From Sporobolomyces roseus (Eukaryota; Basidiomycota; Microbotryomycetes; Sporidiobolales; Sporidiobolaceae), in contig JADILM010000004.1 of the NCBI GenBank assembly GCA_016617785.1, forward strand, positions 806,001 through 870,000: a stretch of 64,000 bases of DNA. The letters run 5' to 3'. The translations under genes were made by a program, and so were the position numbers. This document shows positions 22,201-34,133 of the stretch, piece after piece; the first letter of the stretch is position 1, and each line of letters opens with the position of its first letter. A model generated the notes under the pieces. It saw only the letters and a list, made by a program, of their open reading frames with translations, had not been told where the DNA came from and ran no database searches.

Positions 22201-25200
22201 TTGCTCCTTGACCTCGCTGAGTCGCTTGACGTCGTCGGCGTGGGCAACGAGCTCTCGTTCGTACTTCTCATGAGCGTCCTTCGCGAGTTGAGCTTGTCGT
22301 CGCATATCGTCTTGGGCGGAAAGTTGAGCCTCGCGAGCAGTTTGATCGGCTGAACGGAGACTGATCATCTCATCCTCGAGTACCTTGCGCTCCTTCTCGA
22401 AAGCGACGCGTGCAGATTCGATCTGACGGTGTAGATCCGAGTTTTGTGTGTTCGAAGCGGTGAGATCGGTAGTAAGCGAATGAAGACGTTCTCGAAGGCT
22501 GGTGACTTCTCCCTATCACAGAGAAGAGTTATAAGACGATCAGCAAACAGCATTGCAGTTGGGAGGGAACTGAGTATAACTTACATCTTTCTCGGCAAGG
22601 GAAGATTCGGTCGAAGTCTTGTACTCCTCGTAAGTTGCAGTCATCTCGCGAAGACTGTCTCCTTCGGTTTCTGCGATCGCCTGGTACTGCTTGACATGCT
22701 TCTGTGTGCGTTCGAGTTCCTCCTTGACAGATCGTAACTCGGCGCGAAGTTCTGCGACGGTGACTTGAAGTTGTTCCTCGACAGTCCTGCCTGCCTCGCC
22801 TTCTCCAGCGGCAGAGCGACCTTCGAAAATGGCGAGCTTCTCCTCCTTCGCTTCGAGCTGAAGTACGAGGTCGCGAACTCGCTGTTCGAGATGTTCTTGA
22901 GAGGTTTGCGCCGCGATGAGGGTTTCTCGAGTCGATGAGTGTTCGGTAGTCTGTGAGCGGACATCGAATCGTCAGCAAGCTATCGACGCATGAAGACTGA
23001 GTGTTTCCTTACGAGCTTGTCGAGACGTTCTTGGAAAGTCTTGCCCTCGATCTCCTTTCGAAGAGAGAGTTGTCGGTTGTTGTCCTCGGCTTGATTGAGT
23101 CTTTCCTTGAGTTCCGCACTGCATGATATCCGTGGCAGGTCAGCGAAATCTTCGAGAGACAGGAGAAGAACGCGAAAACGCACGCTTGTGATTCGAGTCT
23201 GACAACGTTGTCCTCCAATCTTCGTCTAGCATCATTTCCACTCCTCTCGAGCTCGTTCTGCATCGTTTGAAGGTTTCGCATGAGTTCGGAAAGATGAGCA
23301 CGTTCTCGGCTGAGTGCAGCATTCTCCTCGACCAAGCGATTCTCGACGTTCTATGGAATGAGAAACGAAGATCATCAGCCGAGTCGACGACAGGGGGACT
23401 TCGAAAGGAGGCTTACCTTTGCGACTTCTCGCTCGGATCGCAGATTGGTGTTCTCGTGTCGTAGTTGTTCGGCAGAGCTTCGAAGTTCGAGGAGATCCTC
23501 CGACATCTATCAACGGGGGCAAATCATCAGTTCCAGCTTCACAGCGTTCCGTCAGAGCGAGGACTAGCCTTGTGAATCGAGGAATCTTGCTTCGACATCG
23601 TCTGTTGTAGTTCGGATGCTCGTTTCTGACTCTCCTTTATTTCACCCTCTCGGAGTTCGTAAGTTTCGTTGAGAAGTCGGAAGCGTTCTGCAAGAGATTG
23701 ATGCATCAGTGGCGTTTCAACCACTGCACGCAGAAAGGGGAAGATAGGCTTACCAGACATGAATTCAGCTTGAGCTCGTGATTTGGCCAACTCAGTTCTC
23801 GCTGCACTAGCATCCTTCTGAGCCTGGGTCAAATCTTCCCTCAATCGTTGTGTATCGATCGAAATCTCGTTCTTGTACGCGTCAAAGTTGGCTTGAACCT
23901 CGGTGAGTAATCTCGAAGCTTCGATGTCGGATCCTGCGATGGCGTTTCCTCCTTCGATAGCTCCTCCGTTCGAGGTCGATCCACCTCGTTGAGCGAGCAT
24001 TCTCCTGAACATGTCCCTCTCCTTCTCGTAAGCCTCTGTCCTGGTCCTTGAGCTTTCCACCTCTTCCTTCAACCTCAAAATCAATTCGTGAGCCTCTTCA
24101 ACCGCCTTGTTCTCCTCTCCCCTCCTTCTCGCTGCGGCGTCCTCTTCACCTTTCTCGAGCTGTTGACCCATTTGACGAGTGATCTTGAGGAGTTTCTGGT
24201 TTTGGACTTGAAGTTCGTTGATGGTGCGGAAAGTAACGAGATGAGCTGAAACGACGGAATCGGTATCTCCTGATTCTTCGGCACGTCGAAGAATGACGGC
24301 TTCGTCTTCGTCGAACGAGGAATCGTTCGCATCTCCTTCGATTGAGGTGTTGTCGGAAGCAGCGAGTACTCGAGAAAGGGTGCGAATTTGTCGACCTAGA
24401 TCTGAGAGTTGCTGGGTGAGGATTACATTGTCGGTGGAGAGGCGTTCGACGTCGAGACGGAAGGATTCGGTTCGTCGTTCCGAGGTGTCGCGGTCGGTGA
24501 GAGCTTGAGCGAGTTGCGAGGCGAGTTGAGTAGCTTCAACCGAGAGTCGTTCGTATTCTAGTCGTTGTTCTTGGAGGAGCGGAGCCTGTGAAAAAAATCA
24601 CTCTCAGCTCGTCAGACGGTACAAGAAGGTTTGAAGCAACGTACTCTTTCCTCGATGTCACCAAGAATTTGAGCCAGAATTTCTCCTAGTCGCTTAGTCT
24701 CTGCTCGTTCCTTCGCCAATTCCTCCTCCATCTTGATGTACTCGCCATAGATCTCTGCGTAACTTCTACCATTCTTTTGACCACGTACTGCAAGTTGTGC
24801 TGAAGGTGAAAGGGCGAAAGAATCGGAAGCGAAGGATCCAGGTGTTCCTGGCACGAAATCGGCTCCTCCGTCTCTAGAACCATTGCCCCGCTCGAGCGCT
24901 TCCCTCAGTTCCTGATACCTCACTTCGAGCGCATCTCCCCTCTCCCTCTCCTGAAGCAATTGATCCCTCAACTCGTCCTCCTTGTCTGCCAAAGCGTTCC
25001 TCTCCTCCTCCAAAGCCTTCTCGACTTCATCAACTCGTTTCTTCCTCTCTTCTTCTCGTTTCTCCATCAACTCGACCAGCCTCCTCATACTAGCCATTTC
25101 CGTCGAGAAGTTCCCTTCATTCATTCCCAATTCTTCCCTAACTTTCAACAATTCCGTCGTAGTTTCGTTGTGTTTCTCCTTCAATTGCTCGTGAGCCTTC

Positions 25201-25956
25201 TTGATCGTCTCCAAACTAGTCTTCGAATTGCGTTCTTCGATCGTCTTGTTCTCGAGTTCTGATTGAAGTCGAGTGATTTCGACATGCTTCTCTCGTCGGT
25301 AAGCAGACCATTCGGATCTGCCTCGTTCGAGTTCGGCTTTGAGGAACGTGTTGTCGGCTTCGAGGGATGTGACGCTGCTTTGGAGAGTTTGTAGGCGGAG
25401 AAGGGAAGTTCGAGAAGTCGAAGTGGTCGAAGCGAGGTTGGCTTCGAGTTCCGAATTTGAAGCTTGCAAGCTCGTGTGAAGTGTTCGCAGGGACGTCAAG
25501 GTTTCTACAATCGTATCGAAAGGTCAACCAAAACTGCTCAGGACAGAGAGGAGACTTTCCCCCGCTTTCATCACCTCGAGTAGAGAGAGAGAGAAACTAA
25601 CCCTCTACGCTCGTACGTTCTCGCTGTTCCTTCTCTAATAGCTCCATAATCCCTCTCTTCTCCTTCTCTACCACCTCTACTTGTTTCTTGAGCTCCCCAT
25701 CGCCTTGTTGTTCCCTAGTCCTCGACTCTTGCAATTGTTTAACTTTAGCTTCAATCTCTTCCCTCTTGCGTTGTTCCTCCTCTGCACGTTTCGTAGCAGC
25801 TTCAGTCTTTGATTGTGCTTGTTCGAGTGAAGTTACAGCATCTGTTAGTTTCGATGAGAGGTCGTGGAGGGTTTGTTCCGCTTCAATCTGTTGTCGATTA
25901 GATTCGGCTTGAAGCGCCTCGTACTGCTGTTCGATCGAAGGAGGTGGATCGGACAT
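19217..25956 (-). CDS. MLP1: Nuclear pore basket coiled-coil protein (Mlp1/TPR family)
   Basis: It forms filaments of the nuclear basket and works in mRNA quality control, chromatin tethering and spindle checkpoint anchoring. Thirteen exons: 25956-25602, 25504-24645, 24585-23754, 23687-23569, 23506-23417, 23350-23184, 23118-23013, 22950-22585, 22512-22064, 22001-21239, 21173-20997, 20938-20696 and 20626-19217, giving 1978 residues. About 1800 residues are almost unbroken heptad coiled coil. Two diagnostic blocks of the family are present: VIRYLRREKEIIDLQ near residue 1181, and EDNERWKTRNQTILAKYERIDPEEL near 1310-1335. The tail after about 1853 is Gly/Arg-rich (RGRGAPRGARG), then Ala/Gly/Pro-rich, and ends with a basic cluster. 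The intron after exon 4 appears to use a GC donor. The start is the ATG before an acidic helix; the 1.5-kb region upstream is shared with the MADS gene. Confidence 0.93.
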
Positions 25957-27442
25957 GGTCAGCCCTACTTTATAGGAAGGGAGACCAGCCGAGCGATGGT
26001 TTGGAGAAAGTCAAAACAGGTACAGCGATCCGATTTTGGTTTCTTACCTCTCACTCTCGAATCTCGCTTATGTCACGACAATGACCTAGACTGCTCTTAC
26101 GCTTAGTGATTCAATTGATCCAGCTCTTATGAAGTGTACTTGAGTTGAAGTCGCTTTTCTCGACATCGTTCACTACGACCCTCCTTTCTTGCGCCTCCAC
26201 CACACCGGGATTGTCATCAAGCTGCGCCAGCACTCAGCTCAGGTGCAAAACAGACCGCAGAGGTGACCATCCCAGTTGCCGGTCGCCAATTTTCCATTTT
26301 CACCTCTCTCAACTTCGACTCTCAGGAGTTTCGGCCCCTCTACTCCGGCGTCGTCCTTCCAAGATTTGGATCTCGAAGTCACGTGATTGATCGCTGAGCC
26401 CCTCTAAGTATCCATTGGACGACTCGGAGAACGGCAAGAGGAACGTCGAGAAGCGATGGGTTTCGCAGGAGAAGATTTGCAGGACCCCTTCAACTGAGTT
26501 CCTGACCTCGTAACCTTGGGCAGTGACACTCTGACGACCTCAAAGCCCTCACTCAACGTCGAGGAAGACCCTGCTGCCCTCTGCTCGCTATCCGACAATC
26601 GCCAAACCCAACTGTCAAGTTGCTCGGGGTTCACTGGCTCTAAACGCTGTTCGTCGCAGCGTGACAGGTACGAGGATCAAGCTTCCGCCGACAGCCGTCG
26701 ATACGACACGAAACTTCCACTTCAACGGCGGTGCAACTATCTCCGACAAACTCCTCTACTTTGACTCCACAACTTCCTCCGCAACTTTGCAACCCGGACT
26801 CTGGCACTTTCCGGCGCCGTCGCTGTCTTTCTCGCTATCATACCTTTCGCCGCCCGTCGCTGCTGACGATCTTCGCCAGCTGCTTCGTGACGAGTTTCTA
26901 CTTTCGACTCCGCATTTAAAAAAAATCGTTTTCTCCTCCGCTTCTCGGCCCCAACTTTGAGGATTCGGAGGCGATTGACTTTGTTCCGTCGGTGTTGTTG
27001 CCGTGTTGCTGATCAATCTTGTTCGCAGGGGAATCAATCGCGCTCAACATCGAGAAAATTCAAAGTTCGAAACGAGGTGCAATCTCGTTGCCTGGTCGGC
27101 TGTCTCAGCGATGGAGAGTAGGGACGAGCGCATCGAAGGTACGAGGACAAGGAGCGACACGGAACTTGTGGCTTCTTTCCCAGCTTCTTTGCCCTAAAAG
27201 GAAGGTTCGCATCGAGAGTCTGAGTTCTCGAATCCTCGTGTCGAGGCTGCGGTTTAGCTTTGTTACACTCTTCAACATCTCTACTGCCCTTCTGTCGACG
27301 CAAGTAAGCAAGCAAGCAGGAAACAAACATTCCTTGCGATCAAATTGCGAAATCATCGAAAAATCTTCTCCTTCGCTTCCCATTTCCCCTCCCCGTTCCA
27401 AGCCAGCTCATCAGTCCTCAAGGTAGTGTGACATTCTCTTAG
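25957..27442. promoter_or_regulatory. Long divergent intergenic region
   Basis: Head-to-head spacer between the MLP1-like gene and the MADS-box gene, the longest gene-free stretch in the window. It holds many short open frames on the plus strand without coding character, an A8 tract near 26919 and scattered GAGG/TCGAC elements. A long leader, possibly with upstream ORFs, for the MADS-box transcript is inferred. I see no gene that I can support. Confidence 0.45.
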
Positions 27443-29573
27443 ATGTCTACTACGAGTGACCCGTTCCTCAGCCCACCCTCGTCTGTACACACCACTCCAT
27501 TTCTGACTTCCAATTCGTCAAATTCTCGACCCAATTCGCCCACTCGTTCCTACAACTCTACTATCGACTCTTACACGACTTTGCCTACTCCACCATCATC
27601 CTCTACGAACCCATTCCAGTTCGATCCGACTCCTTCCACGTCGAGTAACTCGTCCCATTCCTCTTCTCTCAACAATCAAAACAATCAACAAAACAATCAA
27701 TACTTTGACCCAATTCACTCCTTAGCACCTCCAGTACCTTCTATACCGAATAACATGATGACTCGGGCTGCATCTGCCGGTTCTTCTTCCCACCATCACC
27801 TCGCGTCATCTTCACAAGGAGGAAACCATCTCTTACAACAACAAGTTCCCCCTATCATTTCTTACGACCCCAATGGATCCCCTTCAGATGAGGAAGAGGA
27901 GGATGATGATGGAGAGAGTGGTCTGCAAGGAGGGGGGAGTAGACCAAGGAAGAGAAAGAGTACGAGGGATTTGAGAGGGACCGCGTCCAGTCAAGCGAGC
28001 GCTCAAGCTAGTTCTTCAAAAGCTGGAAACAGTGGACCCTCGGGAGATGATGACAAAGATGATGACAAGGGGAGGAGGAAGATTCAGATAGAGTACATCG
28101 AGGAGAAGAGTAAACGGCATATCACTTTTTCGAAACGAAAAGCGGGGATCATGAAAAAGGTCAGTCAAAACTTCGTGTTGTCTCTGCTCTATACATGTCA
28201 GCTCACTACACAAGTTAATGTTGTAGGCTTACGAACTCTCAACGTTGACCGGAACTCAAGTCCTCCTCCTAGTCGTCTCTGAATCCGGTTGGGTTTACAC
28301 TTTCACGACCGACAAGTTCAAACCTCTCGTCAAGGAGGATGCGAATGGAGATCTGTCGCAGGGTCAAAAGCTGATCGCTGCTTGTCTCGTAAGTTACACT
28401 CTTCTCGCTATCTAGACAAATTCAATCAATCGTTGACGGTTTCGTCGATTTATTTCGCAGGAGGGGAAAGAATCAGTTCCGAATCTGATTCCAGGCGGGT
28501 ACCACCCTGCAGCTTCTTCGACTGCTAGCAACTTTGAAGCAAACTCTGCTCAACACGGAGGTCAGATCTCGCTCAAAACGAATCAACGATCCCTTCGACC
28601 GACAGCGACGAATCGAAGAGTCTCGTCAAAAGGACGTAATCACATTCCTACTGCGATCAACACCGGTTCAGGTCCTATGGACAACTCTCTTCCTTGTCCT
28701 CCTGGCAGTGGAGGCATTCCTCCTGTTCCTCAACTCCCAACTCCTCATTCGGCAAACGGTTATCTCGAGCTCGCTAGCCCTCTCTCACCTCGAGATCCTC
28801 GTTCGATGAGTCACCCTGTCTCGCCCGCTCGAACAGGTTACGGCACGATGCAGCAGCAGCAAGCTCAAGCTCAGGCTCAACACCAAGGTTATTCGCAAGG
28901 TCAAGATTACGCCGAAATGATGCATCGAGCAGAGATGATGCAGTTACAGCATGGAGCTTACGCAGACGATCCGAACGCGTTCGATCTGTCTTACGGAGTG
29001 AGCACCTTCTTTCCCTCTCCTTGCTGTATCGTCGAGTTCCATGCTAATTCAATCGCGTCGCTCGTCAATTAGCTTCCTCAACCCAACACTTCTATGGCCT
29101 CGAATCACGGAGGTTTACATTCTTTACACGACCCTCACGCTTATTCGAACTCTAGTTTACCTCACCCGCCCCAATCGCAAGCCGTTCACAACGCACCTCA
29201 ACGAACTCTTCACCACGCTCGTTCTCATCCCCATCTTCAACACACGACTTCGAGTGATTCCGCATCCGCTTACGAACTGTACGGGAGTCATCCTGGAGCA
29301 CCGAATCAGTCTGGAGGAGGTACTGGAGGAGGCGGAGGAGGGAATTACACTCATGTCAGAGATGTCTCGAATGGATCGCAGTACGCGCAGGGAATGGATC
29401 CTAGACAGAACGGAGTGAATGGTGGCTATCAAACTCCTATGCATTCGGGAAACAATGGAGGAGGAGGGAGTCAAGCAGGAAGTTTACACAATACACCTCA
29501 CGCACATCAACAACAGCAGCAGCAACAACATTTGCCCATGTACGGTAATGACGAGCAATACGCTGGACGATAA
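27443..29573 (+). CDS. MCM1: SRF-type MADS-box transcription factor (Mcm1-like)
   Basis: Sequence-specific nuclear factor expected to bind CArG-like boxes and to work with cofactors in mating, cell-cycle and stress genes. Exons are 27443-28159, 28227-28388, 28461-28997 and 29073-29573, giving 638 residues. The MADS box starts at residue 210 (GRRKIQIEYIEEKSKRHITF, then SKRKAGIMKKAYELSTLTGT) and is interrupted by the first intron between MKK and AYEL. The SAM-like extension (VVSESGWVYTFTTDKFKPLV) follows. The sequence KxKIxIxxIxxxxxRxxTFSKRK places it in type I (SRF/MCM1), not MEF2. The 209-residue Asn/Ser/Pro-rich leader and the long His/Gln/Gly-rich tail, including a Gln8 run near the end, are probably disordered activation regions. 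Confidence 0.93.
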
Positions 29574-29931
29574 CCTATGAACACGAATCCAATCCAATCA
29601 CTCAACATTCGAAGATACCCCTAACTATGATTTTCTTCCTCTTTTTGAACGCTTTTCAATCGTTTTCTTTCATGCTGTACCTAGTCCCCTCTCTTACGCT
29701 TTTCACACCTCCGGATCTCTACTGGTTTACCCTTCCCCCTTTTTCTGTGTCCCCCAAATTTGTTGGTGTTTTCCTGCTTTACTTTCTTTCTGCCTCAACT
29801 CGAGCTTTTCTTGTCGATACCCCTTCACACCTGGAACTGTTCATAACCTTAGAATCACACATTGCGCGCATACGATCGAGAGGGATACAACAACATTGCT
29901 TAACAACGACACACGAGAGACGGGAGATATG
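29574..29931. other. Convergent 3' gap
   Basis: Tail-to-tail spacer between the MADS-box gene and MON1. It is T-rich around 29625-29800, consistent with 3' UTR. No gene is seen. Confidence 0.5.
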
Positions 29932-32900
29932 CTAAGAGAAAGATGGAGGGTTCGTTAGGAACAGTCTTTGCTCCTCCTTTTCGACCCAACGACTGACACC
30001 CTTTGCGGCTGAGACGACGGCAGAATGAGGTAGGAAAGGCGAGGTTGCGATGTAAAGCTCGAATTGAGGTGTAGACTAGACGAGAGAGAGTGAGAACGTT
30101 AGTCCTCGTTCATCGCGAGACTAACCGAAGTCACGCACCCAGCCTAGGACAGCTTCTTGTTCAGTTCGAAGATATTGTACTTGAACAGGTTTGCGAGCTG
30201 GCGTCCCACTTTGAGCGGGTCGAGGATGAAGGACGTCTGAAAGGTGCTGATAGAGCGTGATCAACCTGAACATGGCAACTTCCCTCAGCTGAGCGTGAGC
30301 ACCACAAATGGTGAAAGAGAAAGACAGATCACGCACCGATACCGAGCTGGAAGAGGAATATAGTCTCCTTCCCATGCAGGTCTCGTCGTTTGCACCAGTG
30401 AGCGAGATTTGTAGACGAAATGTCGTAAACCAGGAATCGCCAATTCACCTGTACAGTCTTTCAGGCTTGGATCAATAAATTGACTCTCAGTCCAGAAAAA
30501 GTGACCGAATGAGGGACGTACCTAGAGAATACTCTTGAACGGATCTAACTTTTTCGATCTCGTGCACCAATCCACCTGCAGCTTTGCCTCCCTTCCGATT
30601 CTTTCCCTTCGCACTCGCATCACCCGTCGTCGAGCTGAGCAATCTCTCCTTGATCCCCTCTGCCGCTTCTTTGACCCCCGAGAAAGCTTCCCGATCAGTC
30701 GAAAGCAAGATGAGTCCGACGCCTCCTCCTCCTCCTTCGCTCGCCGATTGATCAGTATCAGAGAGTGGTGAAGCAGGGGCAAGGAATGAGACGTAAGCGT
30801 GGAGGAAACCTTGTGCGTTGAATCGAGGAAGACAGATGGGTAGCCACGATTCAAGTCCGGGTTCGGTTAAGGGTGAAGTACGTTGATCGTCATTATCCTC
30901 CTCATCGTCGTGATATCGGTTATGGGTTGTGTCATTGGGGTTATCGAGCTGATTGCGCGATCGAGGCGAGGAAGAATAGACGGTCGAAAGGAGTAGGTGA
31001 AGATCTGTAGGATGAATCGAATGTTTCTTCGGTCTCAAAAGAGTCACTAGTCGACCTCGAGCGAGTAGTAGGACGTAGAGTAGATCGAGTTTCTGCGAGA
31101 GATAGTGTCCGCCAGCTTTTAGCTCAAACGGAGGAAGGAAAGGAATTTGGACGCACTCTAGCGACTTCTCGACCTGGATCCAACGCTTTCGCAATATCCA
31201 TTCGAACATTCGGATCTATTCGATAGACTTCTATCGAAGAGGTCAAGACTGGAATCGAGGTTTGTAGAGATCTGACAAGGGAATGAAAGAATGGTTCGGT
31301 TCCTGTCGAATTCCTCGTGTTCATCAGCTTTGGTGCTCTGAGCTGAATAGGACAGACGAGCGCTCACCTTCCATCATTCTGCGAAGATCGAAGTTGCTTC
31401 GACGGGAAAAGATCGATTGAAGTTGAGTCAGGGTGACAACGCTGAGAACTTGCAAGTACAGATAATCGAGATGTGTTCTCAGCTGTGTCGATGCGTCAAG
31501 GTCAACGAGAGGTCGTACACGAACGACAGACACCGAGTGCTCACAGCTGATTCAGGTTCACCCCAAGTACTCGACACAACAAGGTAAAGAGGCGATTTCA
31601 AGAGGAAAGTGATTCGAGCATCGCCAACATCGACACACCTAGAGCAATCGAGCGTTCCAGTATCAGCTCCACCTGCTCTGCGAGGTAAAAGAGGAGTAGG
31701 GCAACTTTACCGAATCTTGTCACCTTCATCTGCGAAAATTGAGACGATCGCTTGCATGACTCCGACCAATCCACTAGCCATATCTTCATCAGAATCTCTG
31801 CGAAAGGACTCAGTAACATCAGCCTAGTCCAGGGGGAGAGGCTGAGTAGATCAGAGTCAGCTCACGAGGTGTAAACCAATTTCCCAGCAGTCGACAGGAT
31901 GAAGTATCTCCTTCTCTCCAACCGCTTCATTCCCTTCTCACCCTTCTCACCCGCTCCCACACTCTTGCTGCTCATACCCGAAACCGTTCTGCTCATAGCC
32001 ACTCGTCTCTCGACCTCTTTCTCGATCTCCCTTTGATCCCCTCTCCCACTCCCAGCTTTCGCCAATTGAGCTCTCAACATTTCGCGTGGATCAGGATGTG
32101 ATTCAGATCGATCCACAAGTGCTCCTTCTTCCTCTGCGTCCTCTTCTTCTTCTTCGTCATCAGCGGAGGAGGAGCAGGAAGTGGTAGAATCGTTATCGGA
32201 GAGATTGGAGTGAGGAGGGGAAAAAGAGGAGATTGCGGTCGTTTCCGGGTCTTGTGAGGGAGTATCTTCGAAGGAGGAGGAGGAGTTAATTTTGATTGCT
32301 GGTGGTGGATCGATGTCGGGGAGGAGAGAGGAATGGGTCGAGAGTTGAGGAGAGGCGAAGGGGGAGGCGTGCGTTAAGGGGGTGGGAGGGTCGTCGAGAG
32401 AGGGAGTCGAGATACGTGTCGTTCGTCCTGGAGTTGAATCGACTTCTCCGGTTGATAACGAGATGGTAGGAATCGACGTTTGTTTCTCGGGTTTAGTAGA
32501 GGCACTCGGCTCAGTTTCATTTGATGGATCTTCCTTCTTGCCTTCCCCATCGACCTGCACTCGAATCGTTCCATCCTTGTTGGCCTTTCCACTCCCTCTC
32601 CCTTTCCGAGCTCCGTGTAGTCTTGCTGTCAATCCTTCGAGACTCGAATCCGAACTCGCTCTCGACCTTCCAGCGCTACTTTCCTCTGTCTCGTCTCCTG
32701 CAGTACTAACTTGAGAGGTCTGGGAAAGTGTCGTCGATAACACAGGGCGCTCATGAGAAGCAGAACGAGGATTCGTCGTAGAAGTGGGGGATTCTTTCCA
32801 TGCTCCTCCTGGTGGACCTGATACTACTCTCCTCCTCCTCGCGTGAGATGTGTTCCTTGTACTAGATGCTATCGAGTGTGAATCATCGCTTGATAGAGTT

Positions 32901-32992
32901 GAAGTTGAGGGAGAGTCGAGAGAGAGTGAAGCGGTCGAACGAGATGTAGAAGTCAAGTTACGGAGGAGAGAAGGGAGTGCCGATGCTGGCAT
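29932..32992 (-). CDS. MON1: Mon1, subunit of the Mon1-Ccz1 Rab7 exchange factor
   Basis: Mon1 with Ccz1 activates Rab7/Ypt7 and drives endosome and autophagosome maturation to the vacuole. Exons: 32992-31866, 31797-31711, 31638-31545, 31482-31368, 31302-31157, 31092-30522, 30448-30337, 30265-30139 and 30075-29932, giving 840 residues. The first 340 residues are a Ser/Thr/acidic low-complexity leader. The longin part then reads RRRYFILSTAGKLVYTS, MASGLVGVMQAIVSIFAD, ARITFLLKSPLYLVVSS and QLQSIFSRRSNFDLRRMMEGTEPF. The C-terminal domain has LPICLPRFNAQGFLHAYVSFL and GLRHFVYKSRSLVQTTRPAW. All nine junctions restore the conserved blocks. A block rich in Ser, Asp and Asn (about 455-500) is a lineage-type insert. 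It is divergent from the PNPO gene, 166 bp away. Confidence 0.93.
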
Positions 32993-33158
32993 ACAAGCAG
33001 ACTGACCCCTTCAAGTCGATCAATGAGTCAAGAGTCAGCGGGAGAGTCATCGTCTTTCTCTCTTTCTCTCTTTCTCATCACTCGATTCCATTACAACTCG
33101 CTTGAACTACTCAAGAGTCTCATTGGACTACTCAAGTAATTCTCTCGATACTCGGTGC
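32993..33158. promoter_or_regulatory. 166-bp divergent promoter region
   Basis: Head-to-head start region of MON1 and the PNPO gene. It contains a pyrimidine tract of repeated CTTTCTCT units at 33053-33076. Confidence 0.5.
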
Positions 33159-34133
33159 ATGCTCGTAAGTCTCTCCCCAAGCTCTCGATCCCTAAATGTC
33201 GGCTCAACAATTCTCCTCCTCCCCCAGATCCGACGCTGTCCCACTCTAGCTCTACCTTTCCTACGGTCCACCCTTTCTCTCCCTCGCTACTACCTCCACA
33301 CCTCACCTCTCATCATGTCTTCTTCGAACCCATCCAAACTCCAAACCGTTCAAAACCACGAAACCTACATTTCCCAAGGAATCCCTTCCTCGTCCTCTCT
33401 CGACCCGAACCCTTTAACCCAATTCTCAACTTGGTTCGAACTCGCCCAATCTAAACCCGATCAAGTACCCGAACCGGAAGCGATGTCGATCAGTACTTGT
33501 TCATCTCGATCGATTCCTTCGACTCGAGTAGTACTCCTCAAACAAGTAGACGAGAGGGGATTCGTTTTCTATACAAACTATGCCAGTCGTAAAGGGAAAG
33601 AACTGTTTCCTGATGGATACGAAGGGGATGAAGGAGTGATCAAAGGTGGTTATGCGTCCATCGCGTTTTATTGGAGAGCTTTACATCTTTCGGTGAGGGT
33701 CGTAGGGAGGGTCGAGAAAGTCGATCGAGAAACTACAAAGGAATACTTTGATGGACGACCTGTTGGGAGTCGGATTGGGGCGTGGGCGAGCGCTCAGAGT
33801 GAGGTATTGAAGGGAGGGAGACCGGAATTGGAGGAGAAAGTTAGGGAATTGGAGAGGAAGTTTGGGGTACCCGAAGGAACTGCTACTGGTACAGCTTCGA
33901 GTGTCGAGGTGGGACCCGATGGGGGAAGGAAGAAGATGGAATCGACGGAACAAGAGAACAAGGAGAAGAATGTAGAGATTCCGGTACCTCCGTTTTGGGG
34001 TGGTGTCAGGATCGTTCCTTTCGAGGTCGAGTTCTGGGCGGGGAGACCTTCGAGGTTGCATGATAGGTTTAGGTACACGAGGGAGGAGGGGGACGAGGTT
34101 GCAGAATGGAAGATTGAGAGATTGAGCCCATGA
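33159..34133 (+). CDS. PDX3: Pyridoxamine 5'-phosphate oxidase, with probable mitochondrial presequence
   Basis: FMN enzyme that oxidises pyridoxamine- or pyridoxine-phosphate to pyridoxal 5'-phosphate. The core has the family blocks RVVLLKQVDERGFVFYTNY with SRKGKEL (FMN and phosphate binding), FYWRALHLSVRVVGRVEKV, SRIGAWASAQSE, and the C-terminal WGGVRIVPFEVEFWAGRPSR with LHDRFRY. A Glu/Lys-rich insert of about 35 residues precedes that last block. My preferred model is a 6-nt first coding exon (33159-33164, Met-Leu) joined to 33228-34133, 303 residues; this makes a leader of Arg, Leu, Ser and Thr with no acidic residue, typical of a mitochondrial presequence. The internal ATG at 33315 would give a cytosolic form. 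The 63-nt intron keeps frame if retained. Confidence 0.9.
   Translation: MLVSLSPSSRSLNVGSTILLLPQIRRCPTLALPFLRSTLSLPRYYLHTSPLIMSSSNPSKLQTVQNHETYISQGIPSSSSLDPNPLTQFSTWFELAQSKPDQVPEPEAMSISTCSSRSIPSTRVVLLKQVDERGFVFYTNYASRKGKELFPDGYEGDEGVIKGGYASIAFYWRALHLSVRVVGRVEKVDRETTKEYFDGRPVGSRIGAWASAQSEVLKGGRPELEEKVRELERKFGVPEGTATGTASSVEVGPDGGRKKMESTEQENKEKNVEIPVPPFWGGVRIVPFEVEFWAGRPSRLHDRFRYTREEGDEVAEWKIERLSP

Noticed and set aside
26140..27430. Several plus-strand open frames in the MLP1/MADS gap
   Set aside because: None has a recognisable domain, consistent codon pattern or matching splice sites; treated as leader or promoter sequence.
30487..30530. Extension of the MON1 exon past its donor
   Set aside because: The frame runs on for a few codons, but splicing at 30521 is needed to reach the conserved LRHFVYKS block.
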